This document shows, in pieces, positions 17,613 through 27,231 of a stretch of DNA of 64,000 nt. The notes beneath the pieces are model-generated. The model ran no database searches. It worked only from the letters and a program-made list of their open reading frames with translations, and had not been told where the DNA came from. Source of the stretch: Marisediminitalea lipolytica (GTDB lineage: Bacteria; Pseudomonadota; Gammaproteobacteria; Enterobacterales; Alteromonadaceae); contig NZ_MJIC01000010.1 in NCBI RefSeq assembly GCF_001758465.1, positions 124,001-188,000 of the forward strand, given 5' to 3'. The number at the start of each line of letters is the position of its first letter. Position 1 is the stretch's first letter. The translations under genes and the position numbers were made by a program.

Positions 17613-18806
17613 CTATTCCGAATGAATTAACAGGCGGGCGTCAAAACTGATGGCGCTTGCTCCGTTTAACTGTGGGCGGGCAAATAAGTAGCCCTGAAAT
17701 TTGCGCACGCCTGCATTGTTTAACCACAGCCATTCTTCGAAGGTTTCAACCCCTTCTACAATAAGATGACTACCGGTAGCGTTGGCAAACTCGAATACCG
17801 AATGCAAAATAGCCTGGCGCGGGCCGCTTTCGTGGATCCCATTCGTAATCGCCCGGTCCAGCTTAATCTTATCCGGCATCAGATCGGCCAGTAACGTCAG
17901 ACCGGCATAACCAGCCCCAAAGTCGTCCAGAGATAAGCGGATCCCCGCCGCGCGGATGTCTTCAATTACGGCGAAGAAGGCATCGCTTTCTTTTACCATT
18001 TCGCTTTCGGTGATTTCCAGAATTAACTGTTCAGGTTTTAATCCTGCTTCTTGCAGAAAGCTCAGAAGCTGAGACACAATGTGCTTGTTCTGGGTTATCG
18101 CTCCCGGCAGTAAATTAACCGATAATGACTGACCGGTTTGTAATAATTTTGCTCCCTGGGTGATAGCAATTCTCTTAGAGGCCAAGTCAAATTCATATCT
18201 TTGTTGCTCTGGTAAATCTGCCAGTATTAATTCCGGGTATCGCCCTTTGCTGTTTCTAAGTAATGCTTCATACGAAGATACCCCCCTTGTTTGCGTATCT
18301 ACTATCGGTTGATAGGCAAATTGAATATCACTCGACGGATACGGCTCGATTGTTACAGCCTTGGTGAACACTGAGCAGTTAACAGACGCTTTTTCTTCGG
18401 CTGAAACACAGCTGCGCCAGCGCCCGGTAGCAAAACTGTTAAGCAGCGAAAATACACGACTGTCACGTCTTACAGACAGATCCGACGGTAGCCAGTAGCA
18501 ATTGTTTTGTGGATTCAGTATTAAAGTGCGCAAGTGCCATTTACCGAATTCACGTTTTGCGCAGGCTGTGTCGAGGACTTTCACAATATTGGTGTGGCGC
18601 CTGTCATTTTTTAAATGTTCAAACAGACCATGAATAACGTTACCGTCACCTTCTAAAACCTGAAAAAAGAACTCTCCGTCAAATAATAATAATCCGGTGA
18701 CATTATTCTGCGCGTTAAAGGGCACGGAATCTTCGACAATCTTATCGATATCCGACGTTGACATCTTGTGGGTTGCGCGACTTCGGTATACCAGCTGTCT
18801 TAACAT
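17613..18806 (-). CDS. BLUF-EAL blue-light-regulated c-di-GMP phosphodiesterase
   Basis: 397 residues. The N-terminal BLUF flavin photoreceptor has Tyr7, Asn31, Gln49 (FFFQVLEG) and Trp90. The EAL domain follows from about residue 161. Catalytic and metal residues look intact: Glu180 in EALLR, Asn231, Glu264, Asp294/Asp295 in LDDFGAG, Lys315, Glu351 and Gln371. It should therefore hydrolyse c-di-GMP, unlike the degenerate E. coli YcgF. The layout matches BlrP1-type enzymes. It faces the PAS receptor gene tail to tail, 6 bases apart. Confidence 0.95.
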   Translation of the reverse strand: MLRQLVYRSRATHKMSTSDIDKIVEDSVPFNAQNNVTGLLLFDGEFFFQVLEGDGNVIHGLFEHLKNDRRHTNIVKVLDTACAKREFGKWHLRTLILNPQNNCYWLPSDLSVRRDSRVFSLLNSFATGRWRSCVSAEEKASVNCSVFTKAVTIEPYPSSDIQFAYQPIVDTQTRGVSSYEALLRNSKGRYPELILADLPEQQRYEFDLASKRIAITQGAKLLQTGQSLSVNLLPGAITQNKHIVSQLLSFLQEAGLKPEQLILEITESEMVKESDAFFAVIEDIRAAGIRLSLDDFGAGYAGLTLLADLMPDKIKLDRAITNGIHESGPRQAILHSVFEFANATGSHLIVEGVETFEEWLWLNNAGVRKFQGYLFARPQLNGASAISFDARLLIHSE

Positions 18807-19018
18807 CTATAGACTCCAGTGAGTAATAATGAGTAACTGCAGTAAATAAGCATAGGTTATAAACGGCATACGAGCGTTGTTAACAATTAGTTTACTTGTG
18901 TGACCCTGAAATAACGCTGGTAATCCAATGTCCGTGTTTGTGCTTTTAATGTTCTTTTAATCTTACTTTCAAGTTTTATTCAGGCTTAAACAATAACCTT
19001 ACACCTGAGCAATCAAGC

Positions 19019-19035
19019 AGTGATGAATGATCACT
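19019..19035 (+). promoter_or_regulatory. Palindrome upstream of a lipoprotein gene (possible operator)
   Basis: AGTGAT-GAATG-ATCACT, a perfect 6-bp inverted repeat, 32 bases before the start at 19067. Its function as an operator is a guess. The wider interval 18807-19066 holds no other gene. Confidence 0.3.
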
Positions 19036-19066
19036 GGTGAGTTATCCAACTTTGGAATAAGAGAGT

Positions 19067-19708
19067 ATGGTTATGCAAAAAATGAATGTAAAAATGTTAG
19101 TTGCGCTTTCAATTTCTTCAGCCGTTTTAACCGGATGCGCCACCGCGCAGTCTCAACAATTAAGTAAAAACCTGAGCGAGCCTGTGGCAAGTAATGCGCC
19201 GGTACCGATGGTCGATAACCGGTTGCTATATTCAGACGCCTGTATTTCAGAGCGGGAAGTGGTTGAGGCACAGAAACTCTGGGGCGAGGGTATCGTCAGA
19301 ATCGGCTCTGTATTTTCTTCAAACGGCGATTACAAAACGGCTGCCGCCGACTTTATTCAGGATATGTATGGCTATGATCTCAGCAGCGTATTATTCAAGC
19401 CAACACTGGCGGCTAAGGTTCAGTTCCGCTCAAGCTTCGATGCTGCGTTATCGTATTTCGTGGGAGGCAATGATGCTTATTCAGAGGACAAGGGCTTCGC
19501 AATAAAGCCATACACTAAAGTGAAATTTGATAATGTGGGTATTATCAATAATAGCTGCAGTATGGCGGTGGCGATGGGGAACTACTATTTCACAGATACT
19601 AACGGTGGCGAAACGAAGGTAGAATATACCTTTGCATATGTTAAGGATAAGGCCGGTAAAGTAAGAATAGTGGCGCACCAGTCTTCGCTGCCGTATTCGC
19701 CTTCTTAA
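19067..19708 (+). CDS. Lipoprotein with NTF2-like (CaMKII-association-domain-like) fold
   Basis: 213 residues. A lipoprotein signal ends in LTGCAT. The mature part (about 70-210) matches a family of small periplasmic proteins with NTF2-like fold, seen in WGEGIVRIGSVFSSNGDY, AAADFIQDMYGYD, LFKPTLAA, YFVGGNDAYSEDKGFAI and EYTFAYVKDKAGKVRI. Relatives are sometimes labelled phosphoribosyl-AMP cyclohydrolase in databases, which I regard as a misnomer. Function unknown. ATG 19067 and 19073 are both possible starts. Confidence 0.8.
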   Translation: MVMQKMNVKMLVALSISSAVLTGCATAQSQQLSKNLSEPVASNAPVPMVDNRLLYSDACISEREVVEAQKLWGEGIVRIGSVFSSNGDYKTAAADFIQDMYGYDLSSVLFKPTLAAKVQFRSSFDAALSYFVGGNDAYSEDKGFAIKPYTKVKFDNVGIINNSCSMAVAMGNYYFTDTNGGETKVEYTFAYVKDKAGKVRIVAHQSSLPYSPS

Positions 19709-19732
19709 GCGTTGTGGTGTTAACTGAACGAT

Positions 19733-19764
19733 AAGGTAGTTACTCTGAGTGACTACCTTTTATT
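19733..19764. terminator. Convergent terminator
   Basis: The stem AAGGTAGTTACTC/GAGTGACTACCTT is followed by TTTATTTTG on the plus strand. It serves the lipoprotein gene and overlaps the last codons of the facing nucleosidase gene. Confidence 0.75.
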
Positions 19765-20631
19765 TTGTTTAATCAGTTGCTCTATCACTCGTTGCACAAA
19801 TTGCTGACAATCTTTTGCTGTTGACGGGTCGTAATGGCCACCGTTTGTCAGATTGTTCGACAATACCCTCACACCCAGAAATGGCACACCGTAACTATGG
19901 GCAATTTGTGCCGCCGCTGCCGTTTCCATTTCTTCGGTACTAGTGCCAAAGTTGTCGTGTAGCCAGGCAATTCGGTCGAGTTCATTATTCCAGAAATTAC
20001 CACTGGCAATAGTGCCTTCAACGACTTTGCCACGTTGATAGCTGGCTTTCACAGCATTGGCGATGGCCAGTAACTCACTGTCTGCCAGATAATAGCGGAT
20101 ACGTTCAGCATCCTTGGCGGAATCGCCTTCTCCGGCGCTGCCCGCGGATGCCAGTAAATCCATGGGTAACCAATCAAGCGGGGCAGAGCCCTGACCTTTG
20201 TCGCGGAATGGCGTTTTAAAATTGCTGGCATTGACACTGCGCTTGCCCAGCACGATATCGCCAACGTGCAAGGTTGGATCATGGCCTCCTGATGTCCCCT
20301 GATTAATAATGGCCATAGGATGATAACGCTCAATGCCAACAGCGGTGGCGGCGGCCGTATTTTCCAGCCCTTTACCCGTTTGGGCAACGACAATGGGGTA
20401 ACCATTTAGCCTACCCAGATAAAAAGTCGCCTGGCCGGCTTTTTCTATACGTACATCCTTTAATAACGAGGCAAAAAACTCTGCCTCGATTGGCATTGGC
20501 CCCTGAATCATCACCGGCTGTAATGCCGGTTGGCTGGTTGCAATTTCCACGTTGCGAAAACTGTCAGCGTTGGTATTTGTGCTGCCAAAGGACAACACAA
20601 TGAGCGTCAGAAGAACGTGGAGTGAGCGCAT
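19753..20631 (-). CDS. Exported nucleoside phosphorylase/MTA-SAH nucleosidase-like protein
   Basis: 292 residues with a cleavable signal peptide (1-22), so the enzyme should be periplasmic. The phosphorylase-superfamily core shows GPMPIEAEF (43-51), a NQGTSGG loop (110-116) and EEMETAAAA, whose Glu236 aligns with catalytic Glu174 of E. coli MTA/SAH nucleosidase. The next key site, normally Asp in SD, reads Ser258-Asn259, a change that may alter purine preference. It follows the NRAMP-like transporter by 17 bases, probably in one operon. Confidence 0.85.
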   Translation of the reverse strand: MRSLHVLLTLIVLSFGSTNTNADSFRNVEIATSQPALQPVMIQGPMPIEAEFFASLLKDVRIEKAGQATFYLGRLNGYPIVVAQTGKGLENTAAATAVGIERYHPMAIINQGTSGGHDPTLHVGDIVLGKRSVNASNFKTPFRDKGQGSAPLDWLPMDLLASAGSAGEGDSAKDAERIRYYLADSELLAIANAVKASYQRGKVVEGTIASGNFWNNELDRIAWLHDNFGTSTEEMETAAAAQIAHSYGVPFLGVRVLSNNLTNGGHYDPSTAKDCQQFVQRVIEQLIKQNKR

Positions 20632-20648
20632 ATTATTTCCCTAAAAAA

Positions 20649-21920
20649 TCAGAGGAACCACTTCCAGATAACAAAGACAACCAGGAAGCCGAACAGATAA
20701 ACCAGTCCCGCCCGACTAAGCCACAACACAACCGGACCACCACGTAAGGACTCCGGAATACTGTTGCGGTTTACCAGGCGATAGTTCAGCCAGGCAAATA
20801 CCGGTGTTGTCATAAAGGCCAGAGTCATGGCAAAACCAAGCATGGCCAACAGAGCGGCTTTAAAAAACAGCACCATAGCAAAACTGGCCGCGGCGACTAA
20901 CATTAACCATACGGCAAAAACGTTGTCGGTTACGTCCTGTTTGCCCTTGAGCAGGGTATAACATTCAGCCAGTGCTCGCGAGTAACCATCGTAAACGGTA
21001 ATGGCAGAACCAAAGATACACAGAAAAGCGATCACAGCGATAAGATATCGGGACCATTCGCCAATGGTAGAGGCATACAATTCCACCAGTTGATGAGAAA
21101 ATCCGATGCCGCCGGCTGCCAGCTCCTGCCCGCTACCGTGCAGTACCAGATTGCCCAGAGCTAAAAACATCAACGCGAGTAACAGAGTAACCAGATAGCC
21201 CAGGTTAAAGTCGAACAGCGCCGATTGTGGCGTTACTTTTTGTTCATGACACTGCTCTTTTAACCATAAGGAGGTAATACCTGAAATTTCAATCGGCGCG
21301 GGCATCCAGCCCATAGTAACCACTAAAAAGCCGATGGCGGCGAGTGTCCAGGGCGAGGGCGACTCAAAGTCCGCAGGCGCTACCGGTCCTTGCTGCCAGG
21401 CAATCACAGTGGCGGAAACCGTGGCAATCACCAGCGCCACCATAATAACTTTGGCCACCTGATTAAGTGCGTGGTAATGCCCGGCAATGAGTATCGCTAA
21501 CGAGACAATTAACAGCCCGGCTGCCAGCCAGGGCAGGGCAATGTCAAAAGGAATAAAATAGCCCAGTAAGCTGGCCGAAAATAACAGAAGCGCGGCGGCA
21601 TTAACAAAAGAGGAAATGGCGTTGAGCGCAAAACTCATCAGCAGGTAAGGTTTACCCATTTCAAGATAGCCTTGCTGCAAGGTTTTATGGCTGCTGATGG
21701 TATAACTTACGCCAGCCCGGAAAAATGGATACTTAAACAGGTTCACTAGCAGAATAAGCAGCGCGAGCTGCCAGCCAAATTTCGCGCCGGCCTGAGTTGA
21801 GGCGACCAAATGACTGCCGCCAATGGCAGCGGTTGCCATTAACACGCCAGGGCCTAGCAGTTTGATTAATTTAAAAAATGGTAATTGCGGGCTGTCAGCG
21901 CCAGACTGCATGGAGGGCAC
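20649..21920 (-). CDS. Atypical NRAMP-superfamily transporter
   Basis: 423 residues with 10-11 membrane segments. GPGVLMATAAIGGSHLV aligns with TM1 of NRAMP metal transporters, but the metal-binding DPGN is replaced by IGGSH (33-37). In TM6 the metal-binding methionine motif reads MPAPI (206-210). Manganese or iron transport by the usual chemistry is therefore unlikely, and another substrate (another cation or an organic solute) is possible. It leads a two-gene operon with the exported nucleosidase. Confidence 0.82.
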   Translation of the reverse strand: MPSMQSGADSPQLPFFKLIKLLGPGVLMATAAIGGSHLVASTQAGAKFGWQLALLILLVNLFKYPFFRAGVSYTISSHKTLQQGYLEMGKPYLLMSFALNAISSFVNAAALLLFSASLLGYFIPFDIALPWLAAGLLIVSLAILIAGHYHALNQVAKVIMVALVIATVSATVIAWQQGPVAPADFESPSPWTLAAIGFLVVTMGWMPAPIEISGITSLWLKEQCHEQKVTPQSALFDFNLGYLVTLLLALMFLALGNLVLHGSGQELAAGGIGFSHQLVELYASTIGEWSRYLIAVIAFLCIFGSAITVYDGYSRALAECYTLLKGKQDVTDNVFAVWLMLVAAASFAMVLFFKAALLAMLGFAMTLAFMTTPVFAWLNYRLVNRNSIPESLRGGPVVLWLSRAGLVYLFGFLVVFVIWKWFL

Positions 21921-22008
21921 CTTATCTTCCTGTTGATTGCGAGCTGTATGGTTACGGCCAGTGTAAACTAAATTGTGCTGGTATTTGAAAGGAATTTAAC
22001 GGTAATTC

Positions 22009-22142
22009 TGAGCTTTACAGCAAAAAGGCAGCGGAAGTTTCTAAAATATTTAATTTTGTAGGACAAGACTGTTGCTGTCGGTGCAAATAGACCGTGTTCT
22101 GAATTTGGTCAGCCGGGATTATACGGTATGCTGTAAAGCTCA
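22009..22142. repeat. 134-bp element bounded by 14-bp inverted repeats
   Basis: TGAGCTTTACAGCA (22009-22022) and its exact reverse complement (22129-22142) flank 106 bases of non-coding sequence. It lies between the divergent NRAMP and nucleotidyltransferase genes. Clear target-site duplications are not visible. It could be a small MITE-like element or a long-range RNA hairpin. No other gene is seen in 21921-22204. Confidence 0.5.
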
Positions 22143-22204
22143 ATTTATTCATCATAATCATCATGCTGCCTTCTGGGCCAGCCTGGCAGGGTGAGAGGTA
22201 AGCC

Positions 22205-22735
22205 ATGGCGTCAATAGAATCATTACTGGCCGGTGATGAATACCGGATGGATCTGCTGCAAACCGTTGCTTCATTAGCATTACCCGACTGGTATATCGCC
22301 GCAGGATTTGTTCGCAACATGGTGTGGGATCATCTGCACGGCTTTTCCACTACGCCACTGACGGACATAGATGTGCTGTTTTTTGATAATACCGCAACCT
22401 ACGAGGCGCGTGAGATTGAAAAACAACTGGTGGCATTGCGTCCCCGGGTGCCCTGGCAGGTAAAAAATCAGGCATTAATGCATCAGCGCAATCAGGACCC
22501 ACCTTATCGTGACTGTGCTGATGCAATGCGCTACTGGCCGGAACAGGAAACCGCAGTTGGCGTTCGGCTGGATGTGGACAATGGTATTGTCGTCGCCGCC
22601 CCTTTTGGTGTAGCGTCGTTGTGGGCAGGGCAGTTAACCCCTAATCCTAAACGAGACTTTACTATCTTTGCCCGGCGAGTTGCTACTAAGGATTGGTTGA
22701 CCCGCTGGCCAAACTTGTCTGTTGCCGGGATTTGA
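22205..22735 (+). CDS. Nucleotidyltransferase family protein (NTP_transf_6 type)
   Basis: 176 residues. YIAAGFVRNMVWD (residues 30-42) and LTDIDVLFFD (52-61) give the GG/GF...DxD pattern of small nucleotidyltransferases of the COG3575 family. The C-terminal NPKRDFTIFARRVATKDWLTRWP is typical too. Members are uncharacterised and no substrate can be given. It has GGTGAGAGG upstream of the ATG. It is a single gene followed by a 136-base gap. Confidence 0.88.
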   Translation: MASIESLLAGDEYRMDLLQTVASLALPDWYIAAGFVRNMVWDHLHGFSTTPLTDIDVLFFDNTATYEAREIEKQLVALRPRVPWQVKNQALMHQRNQDPPYRDCADAMRYWPEQETAVGVRLDVDNGIVVAAPFGVASLWAGQLTPNPKRDFTIFARRVATKDWLTRWPNLSVAGI

Positions 22736-22871
22736 TTGAGCCTACACCGGGCCGATAAGTCCGCTAAGTCACGCGCCGGATGCATTTGTTCGCCTGGGTG
22801 ATTGTTGCTAGGGTTGTGTTATTAATCCAGCTAACTGGCGGGCTGGTTATTTTATAAGGATGTTCGGGTAA

Positions 22872-25800
22872 ATGAAAAAGTTAGAGACTCTGCAAAATGC
22901 TTATCGCACCCAGCCGCGAGCCGTGCGGATAAGTACCTGGCTGATTGCCTTTTACCTGCTTTATGCTTTATTGCTTGGTTTGCTAACGCCTTACGTGCTG
23001 CAGAGCAAAGTGCCGCAATGGCTTGGCGACTTTACGGGCCGACAGGTCAGCATCCAAAAAATAACTATTAACCCGTTTTTGTTACGCATCAGGGTGACAG
23101 ATTTTCGTATAGCAGAAGCTGATAGCAACGACGATTTTTTTCGTTTTGGTTTGTTGGAGCTGGATGCCGGTTTTTTGACATCGCTGTTTACGTTTACCCC
23201 CACCATTGAACACCTTTATATCGATGAGCTTTATTCACAGTTGATAAGGCAACAGGGCGGCGCGGATCCCCGCTTTAATTTTTCGGACATGCTTAACCGG
23301 ATTACAGCGCAGCCAGCGCCAGAAGCCGCAAAGCAAGAGCAAAAAGAAAATAGCGGCATTCCCCATATTCGTTTGGGCTTGTTACGTTTTAGCCGAGGCG
23401 AATTAAAGGTATTGGATAAGGTTACCGGCGCAGAACTGGTTTATCCTGATTTATCCTTCGAACTGGCACAGCTTGATACCCGGGCAAACCTGCCTTCGTC
23501 GGTTCGAACTGAAGAAGAGGGCAAACCGGACAACCTTTATCAACTAGCGCTGGCAACTCAGGAAGGCGGCTCAATAGAACTGGACGGCCTGTTTCAGCTT
23601 GCCCCGCTGGCGGTGAGTGGAAACGTAGCGCTTAAGCATATTGCATTACCCCCACTGTGGCCTTTGTCAGAAGATATTGTCGAAGCCAGATTAACCCGCG
23701 GACGACTGGATTTTTCCATTCAGTATCAACTGCTGGAAACACCACAAGGATTTGGATTTAAGGCCGGGCAAGGGCAGCTGACTCTTAGCGAAATTGCCTT
23801 GTCAGATGCCAGTGATGAGCGAATAACGGTAGAATCCCTGGCCGTAAATCAATTAGCCATTGATAGTTTCAATCAACGGGTGGACATTGCTGACGTGAGC
23901 ATTGATGCGCCGGTTGTCAGCGCAACCTACAGTCACGATGGGATTGATTTAGCCCGTATGTTTACGCCCAAATCCGGCTCGGCAGACGCCGTTAAGCCTG
24001 CTACAAAGGCCAACAACGAAGCGCAATCTGACTGGCGCATAGTGCTGGGCGGGCTCAGGCTCAGCGGCGGGGATATCCAGCTGCAGGAAAAAGCCATCGC
24101 GGAGCAAATGTACTGGCGGGCCTTCCCGATCAATATCACTACTGGCACCGTAGATACCCGCTTTACTGCACCTGTTGAATACGCCATTGATCTGGCCATG
24201 AGTGGCGAGCCTCAGGCGTTGCCGGAGTCTGCGCAGGGTAAGTTCAGCTCACAAGGCCTTATTTATGTGCCTGAGCAGAAGGTTGAAGCTTCTGTAAATG
24301 TGAGCGATTTAGTATTGTCGCAGGCGCAACCTTATCTGCAATCTATCATCAATATCGCCGTTGAAGATGGCACTTTTTCTACTACGGGTAATGTTAAAGC
24401 CGGTGCTGATGGCCAGATTGAGTTAAGTGCCAGTGCCAGGATTAATGATTTAGTCGTACTCGACGGCCTGCAGCATGAACCCTTGCTTAAGTGGCAGGTG
24501 ATGACGGTAGATGGAATTCATTATGTGAGTCAGGATAATCGTCTTGCCATTGCCGGGATAACACTTGAAAAACCCTACGCTAAATTGTTAATTGACGAGC
24601 AAAAACGCACTAATATCAGTGCCATCATGGTAAGTAATACACCCTCTGTAGCACAGCAGGAATCTGCTCAGCAAGCGCCGCCGCGTGAGTCTGACGATAC
24701 GTCTGCCCCGATGGATGTCAGGATTGAAACAATAAAAGTAAAAGAGGGCACCGCTTATTTTGCCGATGAATCCTTAACCCCTCAGTTTGCCTCGAGCCTG
24801 GAATCGTTAAACGGCTCTGTTAACAAACTGTATTCTGATACGGGTACTGCTGCCGAGGTGGCCATCAGTGGCAAGATAGACAGCTACGCGCCGGTGTCAT
24901 TAAACGGGGAGATAAATCCATTGCTGGACGATATGTATCTGGATCTGGATTTTGCTGTTAGCGGTGCCGAACTCACCTCCGTAAACCCTTATTCCGGCAC
25001 CTATATGGGGTATTACATCGACAAAGGTTTATTGTCTCTGGATGTGCGTTACAAAGTACAGAATAACGAGCTGGACGGAGATAATCATGTGGTTATTGAT
25101 CAGTTGACACTGGGGCGTCAGAGCGACTCCGAACAGGCACTGAGCCTGCCGCTTGGCCTGGCAGTGGCGCTTCTGCAGGACAGTGACGGGGTGATTGATT
25201 TAGGACTTGAGGTCTCCGGCGATCTGGAGAATCCGGATTTTAGTTTCGGCTCAATCATTCTGAAGGCGCTGGGGAATCTTATTACCAAAGCGGTAACCGC
25301 CCCCTTTAGCTTTCTGGCCAGTCTGGTCGGCAGTGAAGACGAGCTCAATCATATCGAATTTACCGCGGGGCAGGACTCGCTGAGTGAGCAGGCCAGTTCC
25401 CGGCTTGCCACACTGGCTGAGGCGTTAAACCAGCGGCCGGGTCTGCGGGTCAGCATCGAAGGTGGGGTAGATGCGGTTAGCGATGCCCGCGAGCTGGCAG
25501 TCAGCCAGTTGCATCAGACACTGCTGCAACGCAGCGGCCTGGCGTCGTTACCTGAAGATTTATCTGCCAGCAACATACCGTTGCAGGGGCCATTGCCGGC
25601 GGCACTCGAAGCGATGTTCACCGAGCAGTTTACAATCCCGGTTGAGCAGGAGCGTGAGCGGTTTACAACCCAACTACAAGCCAACAGCGAAGAGCCAGTT
25701 ACGGCTGAACAGATTCCACGAGCCATGCATATTGCAATGTACAACCGCTTACGTGATGAGATTTCGGTAACTGAAGCACAGCTGGCAGGCCTGGCCCAAC

Positions 25801-25934
25801 GGCGAGGGAAAATGGTAAAAGCTTATCTGGCTAACGAGGCGGGTGTGGATGCCAGCCGTTTGTTCTTACTTAACAGCCGCCAGCATCTTCAGTCTGCTGC
25901 CAGTCAGGTGGTGCTTTCTTTAGAAGCGAACTAA
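22872..25934 (+). CDS. DUF748 (AsmA-like) large envelope protein
   Basis: 1020 residues. An N-terminal membrane anchor (about 22-44) is followed by a very long periplasmic region of beta-strand repeats typical of DUF748/AsmA-like proteins. This includes the conserved VEIHLYIDELY-like motif (here TIEHLYIDELYSQLIRQ) and, near residues 710-790, the SLDVRYKVQNNELDGDNHVVIDQLTLG-type segment in two parts. The final 190 residues look OmpA-like (IEFTAGQDSLSEQASSRL). The family is linked to envelope lipid transport or outer membrane integrity. The ribosome binding site region TAAGGATG supports the start. Confidence 0.85.
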   Translation: MKKLETLQNAYRTQPRAVRISTWLIAFYLLYALLLGLLTPYVLQSKVPQWLGDFTGRQVSIQKITINPFLLRIRVTDFRIAEADSNDDFFRFGLLELDAGFLTSLFTFTPTIEHLYIDELYSQLIRQQGGADPRFNFSDMLNRITAQPAPEAAKQEQKENSGIPHIRLGLLRFSRGELKVLDKVTGAELVYPDLSFELAQLDTRANLPSSVRTEEEGKPDNLYQLALATQEGGSIELDGLFQLAPLAVSGNVALKHIALPPLWPLSEDIVEARLTRGRLDFSIQYQLLETPQGFGFKAGQGQLTLSEIALSDASDERITVESLAVNQLAIDSFNQRVDIADVSIDAPVVSATYSHDGIDLARMFTPKSGSADAVKPATKANNEAQSDWRIVLGGLRLSGGDIQLQEKAIAEQMYWRAFPINITTGTVDTRFTAPVEYAIDLAMSGEPQALPESAQGKFSSQGLIYVPEQKVEASVNVSDLVLSQAQPYLQSIINIAVEDGTFSTTGNVKAGADGQIELSASARINDLVVLDGLQHEPLLKWQVMTVDGIHYVSQDNRLAIAGITLEKPYAKLLIDEQKRTNISAIMVSNTPSVAQQESAQQAPPRESDDTSAPMDVRIETIKVKEGTAYFADESLTPQFASSLESLNGSVNKLYSDTGTAAEVAISGKIDSYAPVSLNGEINPLLDDMYLDLDFAVSGAELTSVNPYSGTYMGYYIDKGLLSLDVRYKVQNNELDGDNHVVIDQLTLGRQSDSEQALSLPLGLAVALLQDSDGVIDLGLEVSGDLENPDFSFGSIILKALGNLITKAVTAPFSFLASLVGSEDELNHIEFTAGQDSLSEQASSRLATLAEALNQRPGLRVSIEGGVDAVSDARELAVSQLHQTLLQRSGLASLPEDLSASNIPLQGPLPAALEAMFTEQFTIPVEQERERFTTQLQANSEEPVTAEQIPRAMHIAMYNRLRDEISVTEAQLAGLAQRRGKMVKAYLANEAGVDASRLFLLNSRQHLQSAASQVVLSLEAN

Positions 25935-25983
25935 AACGTCATATTGGCGCGACAGGTTATTAACGACTACAGTTAGTATAGAA

Positions 25984-27141
25984 GTGGGTTGTAGTTGGAT
26001 TAATGGATTGAAGTACGCTTTTACCGAGATTTTCGATATTCCTAAACTCACCGAGTTGTGTGAGAGTTTTACGCGGATAAATGGCACCGTAACCGCGTTA
26101 TTGGATCTTGACGGCAACGTTCACATAAAAACTGGCTGGCAACCCATTTGCACTCAGTTTCACCGGTTAAACGAGAAGTCTGCAGCCCGCTGCCTGGAAA
26201 GCGATACAGCCATAGCCAATAAACTTGCCCAGGGCGAAAAATACAACGTGTATCAGTGTAAAAACGGGCTGGTGGATGTTGCTGTCCCAATTTATGTGGG
26301 TAACCAGCATGTGGCTAATTTTTTTACCGGTCAGTTTTTATTTCAGCCAGCTGATCATTCTTATTTTCACCAACAGGCAAAAGAACTGGGTGTAGAAATT
26401 ATTCCCTATATGGACGCGCTCAAAAAAGTGCCTGTTTTCAGCGAAGATGAAATCAAACGTATTATGACGTTTTTGGTGGCGCTTGCGCAGACCATTGGCG
26501 AAATGGGCAAGGCAAGACTGGATTTACTGCGCTTAAGTGAAGCAGAACGCGTACAAAATGCGGCTTTAAAAAGAAAAACATCAGAGCTTAAAGTGGCTAA
26601 ACAGGCATTAGAAAAGCTCGCGTCTGAAGACGCTCTCACCGGGCTGTGTAATCGCCGCTATTTTGATAAAACCTTGTCCCAGGAGATATTGCGCGCCAGG
26701 CGCTATCAACACAGTTTGGTATTATGTCTGTTTGACGTCGATAAATTTAAAGTAATAAACGATACCTACGGCCACGGAATAGGTGACGCGGTCTTGCAAC
26801 ACATTTCTACCATAGTCCTTAATTCTTTGCGTAAAACCGACACGGTGTCGCGGATTGGTGGCGACGAATTCTCAATACTTTTTCCAGAAACTGAAAACGA
26901 ACATATTGAAGCTTTGTTGCAATCCATCTGTAATAAAATAGCCAACACTCAAATAGAAATTAATGGTTATCAGATACGGGTAAGTTGCAGTTTTGGCACC
27001 GCGAGTAGTGAAGGCGGTAATTTATCAGAGCGAGAGCTTATGGAACGCGCGGATAGGGCTCTATATGGAGCCAAAAGCGAGGGCCGTAATCAGGTAATGC
27101 ACTTTTCCAGCTTACTGCAAACCACGTCGCTGCTGAGTTAA
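25984..27141 (+). CDS. PocR-domain diguanylate cyclase
   Basis: 385 residues. The PocR ligand-binding domain covers about 15-175, with the WQPICTQFH motif and Cys56, Cys70 and Cys91. A short helix leads to a GGDEF domain. GGDEF (292-296) is intact, and an RxxD inhibitory site (Arg283-Asp286) lies five residues before it, so the enzyme should make c-di-GMP with product feedback. PocR domains bind small hydrophobic or diol-like ligands. The start is uncertain: GTG 25984 or TTG 26008 (which has a GGA upstream). Confidence 0.9.
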   Translation: MGCSWINGLKYAFTEIFDIPKLTELCESFTRINGTVTALLDLDGNVHIKTGWQPICTQFHRLNEKSAARCLESDTAIANKLAQGEKYNVYQCKNGLVDVAVPIYVGNQHVANFFTGQFLFQPADHSYFHQQAKELGVEIIPYMDALKKVPVFSEDEIKRIMTFLVALAQTIGEMGKARLDLLRLSEAERVQNAALKRKTSELKVAKQALEKLASEDALTGLCNRRYFDKTLSQEILRARRYQHSLVLCLFDVDKFKVINDTYGHGIGDAVLQHISTIVLNSLRKTDTVSRIGGDEFSILFPETENEHIEALLQSICNKIANTQIEINGYQIRVSCSFGTASSEGGNLSERELMERADRALYGAKSEGRNQVMHFSSLLQTTSLLS

Positions 27142-27231
27142 TTTAAGTTTCACCAGCTTCTTGGTCCGGGACTAATCTCCCAAGATTGTGTCACTCGTAT
27201 TGTCTGTAAGTATTATCCTTTGGAGCGTCGC

